Below, piece by piece: positions 46,797 to 58,146 of a stretch of 60,000 nucleotides of DNA; the stretch's first letter is position 1; each line of letters opens with the position of its first letter. The notes under the pieces are model-generated. The model did no database searches. It saw only the letters and a program-made list of their open reading frames with translations, and was not told where the DNA came from. The stretch comes from Adiantum capillus-veneris. Taxonomy: Eukaryota; Streptophyta; Polypodiopsida; Polypodiales; Pteridaceae. The position numbers were made by a program, and so were the translations under genes. Where the stretch lies: positions 153,802,092 through 153,862,091 of the forward strand of contig CM043943.1 in NCBI GenBank assembly GCA_014529385.2, in the 5' to 3' direction.

Positions 46797-47135
46797 CAGA
46801 TTTCACTATGTTTATGTATGTGGAAGAGAGGAAGACGATGTATGGGAATATGTGCACGTATTTTCAAGAGAGAGACAACAAGATAACAGATTTCATTGTG
46901 GTTATGTATGTGGAAGTGAGGAAGACGATGTGTGGGAATATTTGCATGTATTTTCAAGAGAGAGACAGCAAGATAACAGATTTCACTGTGGTTATGTATG
47001 TGGAAGTGAGGAAGACGATGTGTGGGAATATGTGCATGTATTTTCAAGAGAGCGACAGCAAGATAACAGATTTCACTGTGGTTATGTATGTGGAAGAGAG
47101 GAAGACGATGTGTGGGAATATGTGTATGTGTGCGG
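46797..47135 (+). repeat. 90 bp minisatellite, nearly four copies
   Basis: Units start at 46801, 46891, 46981 and 47071 (ATAACAGATTTCACT..., GGAAGTGAGGAAGACGATG). The period is exactly 90, so frames stay open on both strands; a 161-residue + frame across it is a 30-residue repeat and is not considered a gene. Confidence 0.92.
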
Positions 47136-48600
47136 GGATACTTTTAAACTATGTATCTCTGTCTTTTGACGAGAGAGTGTGTGTGCAAGAAGAGTTACGG
47201 AGAACCATCTTCTCTATATGGAGAAAGACAGAGAGTGAGAGAGAGAGAAATACCTGTTTTTTCTCTATTCGTGAGGTGTGCAATGTCTCCTGAGAAGACT
47301 GCCCGATCCTGCCCTTCTGGAAAGCGTTGTGTACGCTGCTGTTTCTTTATCTTGTGCGCGAACTTTCAATCCTGTGCACTCCACCTGTGTGTTGTGTACG
47401 ATGCCGAGCTTGCTCCTCTACGCGCGCGTATACTCCAACTGTGTGCGATCCGTGTGCGCTTTCTGTGTGTTTGCTGCTCGCCTGCTTTCTCTGTGTGCGT
47501 TGCTCGTGCGCTCTCTGTGTGCCTAATCTTGATAGGGTTTATTAGAATGCCACGTATGCTACAAGTCCATGTTTTATCATAGGATTAAAAAAAACAAAAG
47601 CAATATAAAAAATTAACCAATTCACACGGCCAAAATTAAAGAAATCATGGTTGAAAATATGAAAAACATGCGTAACTCTATACTAGGAAGTCACTTTAAA
47701 AAAAAAAAATCTTTGGACGCTGCACCTAGCCCCGCGGGGGCGCTGTCCCTCGACCCCGCCCGGCAGTCGCGCCGGGAGGCGACAAGGGGCTGCCGCCCCT
47801 TGACCTCGCCCGGGGTGCTGCCCCGGACCCCACCTGGGGCGCTGCCCCAGGACCCCGCCCAGAACAATATCCCAAAATCAACCTCCCAAGCCCCGCCATC
47901 GAGAGCGCTATATTCCACATCTCCATCAAGAGCGCTACCCCCAAACCTCACGTGGAAGCGCTGCCTTGTCACCCCATTGTGGCATTTCCTTAACACCCCG
48001 CATCTGGAGTGCTAAATGGGAACATTCTTCATTAGTGAAATTTTGAACATAAATTATATTAGCATATACTTAAATATAATACAAATATTAACATATTAGC
48101 TATACTACTAATTTACTATAGCAGTTCTAGATTATGTCCCATACTCTATTTAAGGTGCCAAAGGTTTGGCCTTATGGTCCTAGATTTAGCCAAGTGGTCA
48201 ACACATATAGGACCAAGTGCACACTGTGCCACAAAACTTGGCCACCACTTCACTTGCCAAAGTTTAGGCCACATGGTCAATCCTAAGTTTCCAATGTTCT
48301 TATTATGTCACCTTTTGCCTCGTGGAAAACCTAGGCTTGTTTTCACATACTCAGGCACTTCAAGCCACAATAAATTGTCATTACTCTTCGGCAACCCTTT
48401 TGTTCAAGTCTTTGAAAAAACATTGTTTAAGGCCACCCTAAACCATTTTCATTTAGGGGTATCTAAAACTAGCTTTTTGGCAATTCGAGAAGAAAATGGT
48501 CAAAGTTTTATACTTAGTTCTAACCACTTGACCAATTCAAATATTGGAAAGCAAGGTCTTGTAATACTTTTCTTTGGACATCACACATTAAAACTAGGTC
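47136..48600. other. Spacer with a GC-rich island
   Basis: From 47720 to about 47980 it is GC-rich with repeated GGGCGCTGCCCC-type words, abruptly bounded by AT-rich DNA. The rest has no credible gene. A (GA)n/ATACCTGTTTTTT word pair at 46757 and 47249 is duplicated across the minisatellite. Confidence 0.5.
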
Positions 48601-50150
48601 CCTCACTTGTCCAAGCTATGCTCTAATACAATTAAGGGCTTTTGGTTTCAAGATGCACCACTTTCCCAACCTTGATTCCATTAAAGAAGCTAGCTCTACT
48701 TAGACATTTAATAGCAAGGTCCTGCAGCAGTTCAGATTGAACATTTTCCATGGCAGCTAGGTCCACCACTTATCTAAGCTATGCTCTAATAGAGTAAGGG
48801 GGTTTTGGTTTCAAGATCCACCACTTGTCCAAACATGATTTGGGAAGCAAGGTCCTATAATAGTTTGCTTTGGACATTCACCATTACAACTAAGTCCACC
48901 ACTTCTCCAAGATATGTTCTAATACACTAAGGAGGTTTTGGTTTCAAGGAGAACCACTTGTACGACTTTGTTTTTGGAAGTAAGGTCTTTACATAGTTCA
49001 CCTTGGACCTTGGACATTGGATACTACAACTAAGCCCACCACTTGTCCAAGATATCCTCTATATATAGCCAAAGGGTTTGGGTTTCAAGATTCACCACTT
49101 TTCCAACCTTTCTTCCATTAAAGAAAGGAGGGGCATTATAACTAGGTCCACCACTTGTCCAAGCTATGCTCTGATATAGAAAGGGGATTTTGGTTTCAAG
49201 GTCCACCACGTGTTCAACCTTGCAAGACTCAAGGAATACTTGGACATTGGAAAGCATAGTCCTATAGTAGTTGATAGGTGGCAGTGGGTATTACAACTAG
49301 GTCCAACCTATGCTCTCATATAGCAAAGAGGCTTTGCTTTCAAGGTCCACCACTTGTCCAACCTTGCTTCCATTAAAGAAATGAGGGGCTACGTAAACAT
49401 TGGCAAGCAAGGTAGCAAGGTCCTAAGGTGTTTCACCTTGGATATTGGGCATTATAACTAGGTCCACCACTTGTCCAAGCTATGCTCTGATAAAGAAAGG
49501 GGATTTTCGTTTCAAGGTCCACCATGTGTTCAACCTTTCTAATATAGAAAGGGGATTTTTGTTTCAAGGTCCACCACGTGTTCAACCTTGAAAGACTCAA
49601 GGGATACTTGGACATTGGAAAGCATAGTCCTATAGTAGTTGATAGGTGGCAGTGGGTATTAAAACTAGGTCCAACCTATGCTCTAATATAGCAAAGAGGC
49701 TTTGGTTTCAAGGTCCACCACTTGTCCAACCTTACTTCCATTAAAGAAATGAGGGGCTACGTAAACATTGGCAAGCAAGGTAGCAAAGTCCTAAGGTATT
49801 TCACCTTGGATATTGGGCATTATAACTAGGTCCACCACTTGTCCAAGCTATGCTCTGATATAGAAAGGGGATTTTTGTTTCAAGGTCCACCACGTGTTCA
49901 ACCTTGAAAGACTCAAGGGATACTTGGACATTGGAAAGCATAGTCCTATAGTAGTTGATAGGTGGCAGTGGGTATTACAACTAGGTCCACCACTTGTCCA
50001 ACCCATGCTCTCATATAGCAAAGAGGCTTTGGTTTCAAGGTCCACCACTTGTCCAACCTTGCTTCCAATAATATAGCAAGGAGGATTTGGTCTCAAGGTT
50101 CACCACTTGTCCAACCTATGCAAACCTTTTTCATGTTGTAGCATGATTTT
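48601..50150 (-). repeat. Distal right motif array with 320-360 bp units
   Basis: CCACCACTTGTCCAA copies continue. About three units from about 49.13 to 50.06 kb share AGACTCAAGG, GTCCTATAGTAGTTGATAGG and AAATGAGGGGCTACGTAAAC. It ends about 60 bases before the transposase exon. Confidence 0.85.
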
Positions 50151-50210
50151 TTGTTTGAAGAGTATTTTTCTATAACTATGGATTTAACAATGTAATCTTT
50201 TTACTTACAG

Positions 50211-53200
50211 GATGGACTTCGAATCTGGGGAGAAAGTACATATGATACTTGACAATGAAATCGTTGGTATTGGTTGTGTGTGTAGAACAGATCCAGATTC
50301 CACTTGTGGTGGTACAAAGATAGGGCTGGGAAATGTCTCCATACTAGTGGAGGAATGCTTGAAGGATGTGGTCCTACCTTTTCCTACAATGGATACTTCA
50401 TCTCTCCAAGGCTCATTATGGAGTGTTGTTCGATGGTCAAAGCTTCTTTTGCAATCTTTTGTATTAAATGGGAACTTAATTGATCCACACAAAAGCTACA
50501 ATGGTGATGAAGAACATGATCATTCTGATCCTCTAGTTACAGATGCAATACCTATGACAAGCCCAGAATTTGAAGCAATGATTCGAGAGTCTTGGAGAAA
50601 TCAGAGGGTCCTTTTAAAAGATGACACAATGATGCAAACCATGAATGAAGGGACCATCTTATATGTATTTCCACATGATTATGTCAACTTTCAGGAACTT
50701 GGTCCTGATTGTGTGGGTGTGGGTATTGAAAGAGAAAATGCAAGCATTGATGATGTGGTTGAAGTGGGTAGCATCACTTTGCTAAAGTGGCCCATCAAGC
50801 AGACAACAATGTTGAATGGGAGCCCATTACAACGCTTTGTTCCTGTTGATGGCATGCATGCTACATATGAGGATGTATCCAACGATGGCAATGTTGGAAA
50901 AAAACTTGATGGGAGTAATGTTGTCCAGTTGTCAAGGAAGAGACGATACACTTTCATGAACAGGACTCAAAAATCAAAAGCCGCACCAGCTTCGACTTTT
51001 TACCTTTCAAACAAATCAATTCAAAGGGTATCATGCATTGATTGTTGTGCACAAAAATGCTGCCAATTTGCAGATCGTGATATGGTGACAAGGTTACGAC
51101 AACAATTTTGGGGAGAGTCTCAAAAATCACGCACTAATTATGTTTATGATGTTCTTTCTATATGTTATCAGAAAGATGAGAAGTCACGATACCAATTCAG
51201 GCTAAATGGCTCTATTGTTTGTTGTAGAGCATGGTATGAGCTACATGGAATACCAAAGACATCATTTTATCGATACAAGGAGAACTTTGAAAATGGTGTG
51301 CGCCAATATGTACATGGGAACACATGTACATTGAGAAGGGGACTTCAACATACTAGTTTAGCAAGAGCACTACTAAATGAGTTTGTGGAAAACAACTCTG
51401 AGAAGATGCCACATAGAAGTAGAACACTGCTAGATGGCTGAAGAGAGACTCAATTGGTGATTCCATCAACATACAAACAAGTGGATATTTTATGTGAAAT
51501 CAACACGACACTTGACCAAATGGGCTATGAGAAGAAGCTATCCCAATCTTCTTTTGGTAGAATTTGGAACAAAGAGTACCCACATGTCACTTTAACAAAG
51601 ACGAGTGAGTTCTCTAAGTGCAATATTTGTAGCTCAATCAAGGCAAGGTTAGAAGCTAAACCTTCTCTTGAAGAGAGAGCTCTTCTCTTGAGGGAGAGAG
51701 AAGTTCACATGGCACAACAAAAGAGTTGCAGAAGCCTATATTATGCATGGCGCACGTATTCAGAAACTCAACCACAAAAATATGTATGCATAATCCATGA
51801 TAAGATGGATCAAAAGAAGACTGCCATTCCTAGATTACGCATTGTTCCCAAGGGTGTGGATTCAGGATATAATCTGCAGGTGGCATTGATTGGCATGATC
51901 ACTCATGGACATGGAGAAGGTCATTACGGACACTTTGTCTTGAATGGTTTGTTGCCAGCTGATCCAAATCTTACAATTGGCTCAATTGCTAATTGTTTAC
52001 ATAACCTCGAGAGGATAGATAAGCATCCTCTTGGTGATCTAGTAACAAATGGACTTCCAAGGAGCAATATTTCACTACTACATGCTTTGAACTCAAGGGA
52101 TGCTTTGGACTACCATAACTTGAGTGATGGAAAAGAGCCCATTGTGCAGTCGTCAGAAATTGCAGAAGAGGAATTGGGGTCAACATTTCGCAGATTGCCA
52201 GAGAACTTGTTGCTACAATTGGATAATTGTGCAGGGGAAAACAAAAATCGATACTTATTTGCCTATTTGTCAATGCTTGTTGCAAGGGGTGTTTTCAAAA
52301 CCATCCAGCTGGGATTTTTAATGGTTGGGCATACACATGAGGACATAGACGCCATGTTTAGTAGGTTTTCAGAGAAGTTGAGAGTTACACAAACCTATAC
52401 TTTGCCACATTTGATGGATACATTACGAAACAGCTCATCTTCATCTCCAGCTCCATTTTTTCTCACAAAGATCCCCGATTTCAAGCAATATTGTGATGGC
52501 TATCTTTGTGATGGACAAGACATACTTGTTGGACATTCCAAACCGCTTCAGTTCAGGTTCTTTATGCAGGATGAGACACCAATGATGCAATATAAGGCAC
52601 ATGTAGGTGTATCAAGTTGGAGTGGAAGTATTCGCCTTTGGAAAACAGACACAGAAGGCAAGCCAATGTTACCACATGGAGATCCACCTCTAGTACAAAT
52701 AGCGGAGTATGTCAAGGCCCACGAAGAAGTCATTTTGGGGCTAAAGAACTATATAAAATTTTGGAAAAATTTAGGGAATGGTTCAAGTATTCCGCGATAT
52801 TATAGACCCGTGATAGATTATTGGAGTAAGGTAATTAAAGAGATTGGAAAAGCAATCATTTCAGAGGGAGTCTTGTATGAAATGTTTTGGCCAAAAACTC
52901 AAGAATATTCTCACCTACAAAGCACTACAATGAATTTGCAACAAGGAGCAGAAAGATTCCTAGGCCTTGAAGAGTTGAACGATCATTTTTGTGGGCCTCA
53001 ACGAGATAGGCCAAGGGAAGAGTTTGACCCTATGTCTGATGTGCACCAAGGTGACTTTCTTATGCTTGTTCCGAGTGACACAGAAATCTATCCAGTGTGG
53101 CTTGCAATGGCTTTATCTGACATTGATAATGAGCCTACATCACCAAACTACAGAAAACTCTTGATTCAATATTGGGCACCTTGCGCGAGAAAAAGTGGGA

Positions 53201-53439
53201 TGACAGATACTCAAGCTTACAGTAATTGTTGGAAGGGTTATTGGGCTGTCAACTATAAGGACCCACAAGTGTGGGAAACTATAGATGCAATTGTTTGGTC
53301 CTGGAGACCCAACAAAGAAGGACCATTTTCTAGAATAGAGATTCCAGAAAGACATGCTCTAAAAGCCAAAGAAGGCCTCACTCGTGCACATCAGCCACAC
53401 TTGGATCAAAGTTCAGATATGGTATCAAATGTGGAGTAG
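50211..53439 (+). pseudogene. Transposase of the giant element (DUF7869-like, D...D...E/D core), one in-frame stop
   Basis: An exon begins after a TTTTTACTTACAG acceptor; the ATG at 50212 may be the start, or an upstream exon may exist. 409 codons are followed by TGA (51439-51441), then the same frame continues to 53439. N-terminal residues 10-80 resemble plant transposon DUF8039-like sequence (tentative). A Cys cluster (CIDCCAQKCC, 275-284) and VCCRAWYELHGIPKTSFYR resemble the recognition part of DUF7869 proteins. After the stop, counting from the Met at 51454: KCNIC (55-59), IIHDKMD (D116, D119), LQLDNCAGENKN (D257) and GHTHEDID (E296, D297, D299) fit an RNase-H-fold nuclease. Such enzymes cut element ends and join them to target DNA. 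The single stop suggests recent death or recoding. Confidence 0.75.
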
Positions 53440-53715
53440 AATTATGTGGAGCTTCTATTGTGACTATACTAGTCAATTTGTAAACAAAATCTTTTTTGTA
53501 TCTTCCTTTGTTTTATGTAATTTATAGTTATTATTCAAATCCATGTGTTGTACATCCTCTTGACTTTTGGTGTTTATCAACACCACAATCCTATGAGATT
53601 TTCACTTTATTTACTAGCCACACACCTCAATTTTTCCCACTTTAAGTGGAAAATTCCCAAATTACATGAATTCGGTGGATTTGGAGATTCCCATAATGTG
53701 AGATTTTTACCAAAA
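53440..53715. other. Right subterminal region
   Basis: 3' flank of the transposase. It carries TTTTCCCACTTT (53632-53643), the inverted partner of the left subterminal AAAGTGGGAAAA, within a small palindrome (CCACTT-T-AAGTGG). Candidate transposase-binding sites. Confidence 0.6.
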
Positions 53716-53731
53716 TACCTAATATGGTCTT
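53716..53731 (-). repeat. Right terminal inverted repeat of the giant transposon
   Basis: TACCTAATATGGTCTT, the exact complement of the left end. Confidence 0.92.
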
Positions 53732-53735
53732 TTTA
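53732..53735. repeat. Right target-site duplication (TTTA)
   Basis: Matches 24078-24081. Confidence 0.88.
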
Positions 53736-54108
53736 GGTGTTCTGCAACTGAACCATTCTCTGCCATCTTTAGATTAAACAAACGCTTCATAAGAAATACC
53801 TTATTGGATGCCGATGGTTTCTCGTAGAAGTCGTCAAGTGACTTCATCAAGTCCTCCGTGGTCTTCATCTCCGAAACATTGAAGGCCACTGTTGACGCCA
53901 AGCTTAACCGGATTGTTCCCAGTGCCTTTCGATCAAGGACAATCCATGCTTCATCTGCCATTGTTGCGGGCTTCTTCACAAGACCGCCTAGTGGCAAATA
54001 GAGGTCCTTCTGGTAGAGATAGTCTTCAATCTGCATCTTCCAATGTTGGTAGTTTTTGCTGTTGAACTTCTCAATCTTGAGCTTCCCTTCCTCCGCCATA
54101 ACTCCCAC
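53736..54108 (-). pseudogene. Copia element 2 gag, N-terminal part
   Basis: Starts MGVMAEEGKLKIEKFNSKNY, the usual copia gag opening (KLNGKNYxxW type), and runs through LFNLKMAENGSVAEHL, where it is cut by the giant transposon. The continuation is at 24081. Apart from the interruption, this part has no stop. Confidence 0.92.
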
Positions 54109-54158
54109 TCAATTCAAGGAATCCTTTCCTTGAGATAATTTAGCTACGAGCAAACCTT

Positions 54159-54170
54159 GCTCTGATACCA
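54159..54170 (-). other. Primer binding site of copia element 2
   Basis: The minus strand reads TGGTATCAGAGC, two bases from the LTR edge, complementary to initiator-Met tRNA. The leader to gag is about 50 bases. Confidence 0.9.
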
Positions 54171-54172
54171 GT

Positions 54173-54911
54173 TGTTAGGAAATAAGACGTAGCTAAACTT
54201 GATTTTTGAGTAGATTACTTAATGGAGAGAGATAGATTTCACACACAAGAGATTATAGAGTAGAGAGAGAGAGAGAGAGTACACACGATATACGTGGTTC
54301 ACCCAATGTGGGCTACGTCCACGGGAAAGCAACCACTCAATGGCTTTAGTACTTCAAAACAAGAAGTAGTTTACGAAGGGATTATACCCTTAATGGAGCT
54401 CCCGCCTTGCTTCACTCTCACCACCTCACACTCACCTTGTTGCATCAACTTCACACTCTGAAAGTTGTGTAGAAATGGCCTCCTTTTATAGGCCAAAAGG
54501 GCTTCCCTCTCTTATGAGAGACAGCCACGTGTAGCCTCCCTTGTGCGAATAAGTCCAAATCGGACCCTCCAATCCGCCCATGTGTGGCTGCCCTTGAGAA
54601 GACAAGTCCGCTTTTGAATTCGGCCACCGGCCACCGGCCATTGACTTTCGACCACCGGCCAACCGACCGGTTGTTTTCCGACCACTTTCCGGCCGCCGTC
54701 CGGCCATAATATTCCGGCGAAAAAGAATATTCTGGCAAAAAAATATATTCCAGCCTCTAAAGTTTCCCCTGATTCTTGTCCGTGAAAATTTTTGGTTTCC
54801 GGTGAGTGATTTTCCTTCACGCACGATGGCTTCTCCTCATACTGGGGGCCTTACAAATGTGCGCTTTTACCACAGAAAATTACAAGGGTAAATCAGGCTC
54901 CATACTTAACA
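54173..54911 (-). repeat. 5' LTR of copia element 2, 739 bp
   Basis: Same ends as 19750-20505. It differs by scattered substitutions and a short deletion/replacement near 54740-54757. Confidence 0.93.
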
Positions 54912-57900
54912 GTGGCTTTCCCTTCTCCATATTGAAACGTTGCAAAACCTTGTCAATATACTCTGTTTGAGATAACCAAATCAACTTTTTTGATCTGTCT
55001 CTCTCAATGCGCATACCAAGTATATGACTTGCCTCACCCATGTCTTTCATGTCAAACGATTTTTCCATCTTTGACTTCAAAGCTGAAATTTCTTCCAAGT
55101 GCTTGCCAGCAATCAACATGTCATCCACATACAAAATAAGGACCAGCCAACTGCCATCCTTAGCCTTCTTTGTATATAGACAGTGATCGAACTCACTACG
55201 TTTGTAGCCTTGAGAAAGCATAAACTTGTGGAATTTATGGTACCATGCCCTTGGTGATTGTTTTAAGCCATAAAGACTCTTTAACAACTGGCATACCCAA
55301 TCTTCCGTGCCTTTCTCAACAAACCCTTCTAGTTGCTGCATGTAAATTTCCACATCTAAATCACCATGCAAGAACGCTGTCTTGACATCCATTTGGTGCA
55401 ACACCAAATCTAATATGGCAACCAATGCAAGAAAGCATCTTAATGTAGTCATCTTGACCACCGGAGAGAAGACTTCATCAAAGTCAATGCCTTGTTCTTG
55501 CTTAAATCCCTTGGCAACAAGCCTTGCTTTGTACTTTGGCTGACTATCATGAGCGGTGATCTTATACCTGTAAACCCATTTACAGGGTAGAGCCTTTTTG
55601 CCCCGTGGTAATTTAACTAGCTTCCATGTCTGGTTTTTATGCAGAGCTGTCATCTCTGACTGCATGGCCAATTGCCAATTCCCGGAGTCCTTCATTTTCA
55701 CTGCTTCCTTGTAACATGAAGGCTCATTGCAATCAGTCAACATGACATAGTTCATAGATGGAACAAACCTATCAGGAGGTCGCGTGACACGTCCAGATCT
55801 ACGAACAATAGGTGGCTCAGGCTCTGCCACAACCTGTGGTTCCACTCTATCCTGTCCTTGCTCCTCTTGAGCCCTGACATTTTGTCTTGCACGTGCAGGT
55901 CCATCTTCTTGGAAGACAACTCTTCTAATCTCCTCAACCCTCTCTGGTTTAGAATGATATTTGGATTCATTAAAGTGAACATCATTGCTGCGGACAACCT
56001 TTCTGGATTCGGGATCCCAAAGTCTGTACCCCATCTCACCATAATTACCATAGCCTAGAAAGATGCACTTTCTACTCTTTGGCTCAAGTTTGTTCCTAAA
56101 TTCCTTTGGAACGTGAGTATATGCCTCACAGCCAAAGACTCTGAGATGCTTGTATGAGGGCATTTTGCCTGACCATACCATCTCTGGCACTGAATCCTTC
56201 TGCAAAACCTTGCTAGGAGATCTATTTACAAGATGAACAACTATTGATATAGCTTCAGCCCAAAACCCATTTGGCAGATGTGCATTAGACAACATACTTC
56301 TGACCTTCTCTTGTATGGTCCTATTCATCCTCTCAGCAACACCATTTTGAGGAGGATTGTAAGGAGCAGTAAGTTCAAGTTTTATACCTTTTGACTCACA
56401 AAAGTCCTGAAAGGCCTTTGAAACATACTCTCCACCATTGTCAGTGCGTAAGCATTTAAGCTTCTTGCCACTCTGATTCTCCACAAGTGTCACAAACGTT
56501 TTGAAAACACTAAACGCTTCATCCTTGAGAAAGTAAACCCATACTTTCCTCGAGTAATCATCTATAAATGTCATAAAGTAAGAAGCTCCCCCTAGAGATA
56601 GGTTAGGCATAGGTCCACACAAATCACTATGAACAAGTGCCAACTGTGTATCTCTTCTACTGCTTCTATGCTTATGTGGCTGCTGTGTTTGCTTACCATA
56701 CAAACAATGTTCACAGAATTCAAAATCATTAAATGAAAAGCCAGGCAAATAACCAGAACGAGACAATATTTCCATTCCCTTCTTGGACATATGTCCTAAC
56801 CGGCTATGCCACAAAGAAACGTTCGGCTGCTCGGTTACATTGATTACATTTTTAGAGACATTTGATACATAAATCATGTAAAGTCCTCCAGACTTTACTC
56901 CATGTGCTACTGTCATAGAACCCTTGGATATCTTCCACATGTTCTGTCCAAAAGTGGTGACGTAGCCAGCATCATCAAGTAAACTTGTGCTGATCAAGCT
57001 CTTTGTAATTGCGGGAACATGTCTAACATTCTTCAGTGTGAAAGAAGAGCCATTCTGAAACTTCAATTGAACATCTCCAACACCTAAGATCTCACATGTC
57101 TGCCCATTGCCTAGCCGAACATGATCTTTAGTGGGCACATAAGAGGTAAACCACTCTTTGTTTGGAGAAAAATGAAGCGATGCCCCTGAGTCTATAATCC
57201 AGTCACTCAGTGCATTTCCATCAGATGCGATAAGAAGAGCTGAGTCCATTGTATTCTTCAAGAAGTAGATGTCTCCTGACACTAGACTGTCATCCACTGC
57301 AACAGTGTTTGTCACATTTATTTCTTGAATCTTCACTGAGGACTTGTTCTTCTCACCATGGTCTTCAGCTTTCTCTTTGCCTTTTTCTGCTTTCCATTCT
57401 CTACAGTCTCTTTTCATGTGACCCTTCTTGACACAATGGTAGCATTCTATGTCACTCTTGCCTTTAGCAATGCGGGACTTGCTACGAGACTGATTCCTTT
57501 TTCCACCTTTGTACTTTTCTTTGGTCCTTCCCCTGACAACTAAGGCTGTTCCTTTGCCTTTGTCCATTGTCTTTCTATTGGTTTCTTCAGTAAGCAGACT
57601 TCCTTCTACACCTGCTATGTTCAAACCATCTGGAGGTGCAGAAAAACTCAAAGCCGTGCGAAAAGTGTCCCAACTTTCCGGCAATGTGATCAACAGGAAC
57701 ATAGCTCTAACAGGTTCATCAAACTTGACACCTTGAGCTGACAACTGACTGTAGATGCTGTTGAATTCATTCAGATGATTGGATATAGGTGTCCCTTCTT
57801 TCATCTTCAAGTCAACAAGCTTCTTAAGCCAGTATACCTGTGAAGCTGCACTCTGCTTTTCATAAAGATCACTCAGCTTTAACCATGCTTGATAAGCCGA

Positions 57901-58146
57901 CATCTTGTCTGCTACATTGAAGTAAATGCTTTCTGCCAAAGTCAGCATAATGGTAGAAAGTGCCAATTCATCCATTTCGCTCCATTCATCTTCGTCCATA
58001 TCTTCTGGTTTTATCCCCTTGAGCTTTATAGGTTTTATCTGCTTCTTTTGTACCAACACGTGCCAAATATGCTTCTTCCACAATGGGAAATTGGTTCCAT
58101 CCAGCTTCTTGATATTGTAAAGAGCAGTGTCTTGTGATCCAGCCAT
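54912..58146 (-). pseudogene. Copia element 1 gag-protease-integrase-RT polyprotein, cut by element 2
   Basis: One uninterrupted frame of about 1,077 codons (it reads a few codons into the element 2 LTR). Gag opens MAGSQDTALYNIKKLDGTNF. The zinc knuckle is CYHCVKKGHMKRDC (235-248). Protease WIIDSGAS is at 316-323. The integrase zinc region spans 446-481, with catalytic D508, D569 and E605. RT contains MDVKTAFLHGDL, SLYGLKQSPRAWY and YVDDM (D1008, D1009). All visible catalytic residues are kept, so this element was probably young when element 2 hit it just after NMEKGKP. The remainder is at 19749-19004. Confidence 0.94.

Larger units (their letters stand above)
24082..53731. mobile_element. 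Giant TIR DNA transposon with epigenetic-type cargo, 29.65 kb
   Basis: Ends are AAGACCATATTAGGTA (24082-24097) and its exact complement (53716-53731), flanked by TTTA. Subterminal AAAGTGGGAAAA occurs in inverted orientation at both ends (24097-24108; complement at 53632-53643). It contains a DDD/E-type transposase gene at the right end (+), a ParB-methyltransferase-SET-like gene (-), two HAD phosphatase-like genes (-), and long motif arrays. The superfamily is uncertain: a 4 bp duplication and a D...D...D/E core would be compatible with Sola-like elements, but this is memory-based and unverified. Its insertion is the youngest event in the nest. Confidence 0.88.
19750..54911 (-). mobile_element. 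Ty1/copia element 2 (nested in element 1)
   Basis: LTRs lie at 19750-20505 and 54173-54911. The 5-base flanks on the minus strand are GCCAC (right) and GGCAC (left), a target duplication with one substitution. Both sit in the RT coding region of element 1, and removing the insertion restores continuity there. The coding part on the minus strand is gag (54108-53736, then 24081-23645), protease, integrase, RT/RNase H (22287-20566). Gag is interrupted by the giant DNA transposon. Stops in the zinc knuckle and after the protease, and a homopolymer frameshift before RT, show the copy is dead. Confidence 0.93.

Noticed and set aside
46808-47293. 161-residue ORF
   Set aside because: It is generated by a 90 bp minisatellite and is open on both strands.
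24082-53731. Reading the giant element as a LARD or other LTR derivative
   Set aside because: It has inverted rather than direct terminal repeats, no primer site or polypurine tract of its own, and a DDE-type transposase instead of reverse transcriptase.
54880-54911. C-terminal residues of the copia 1 polyprotein beyond 54912
   Set aside because: They are translated from the LTR of the inserted copia 2, not from element 1.
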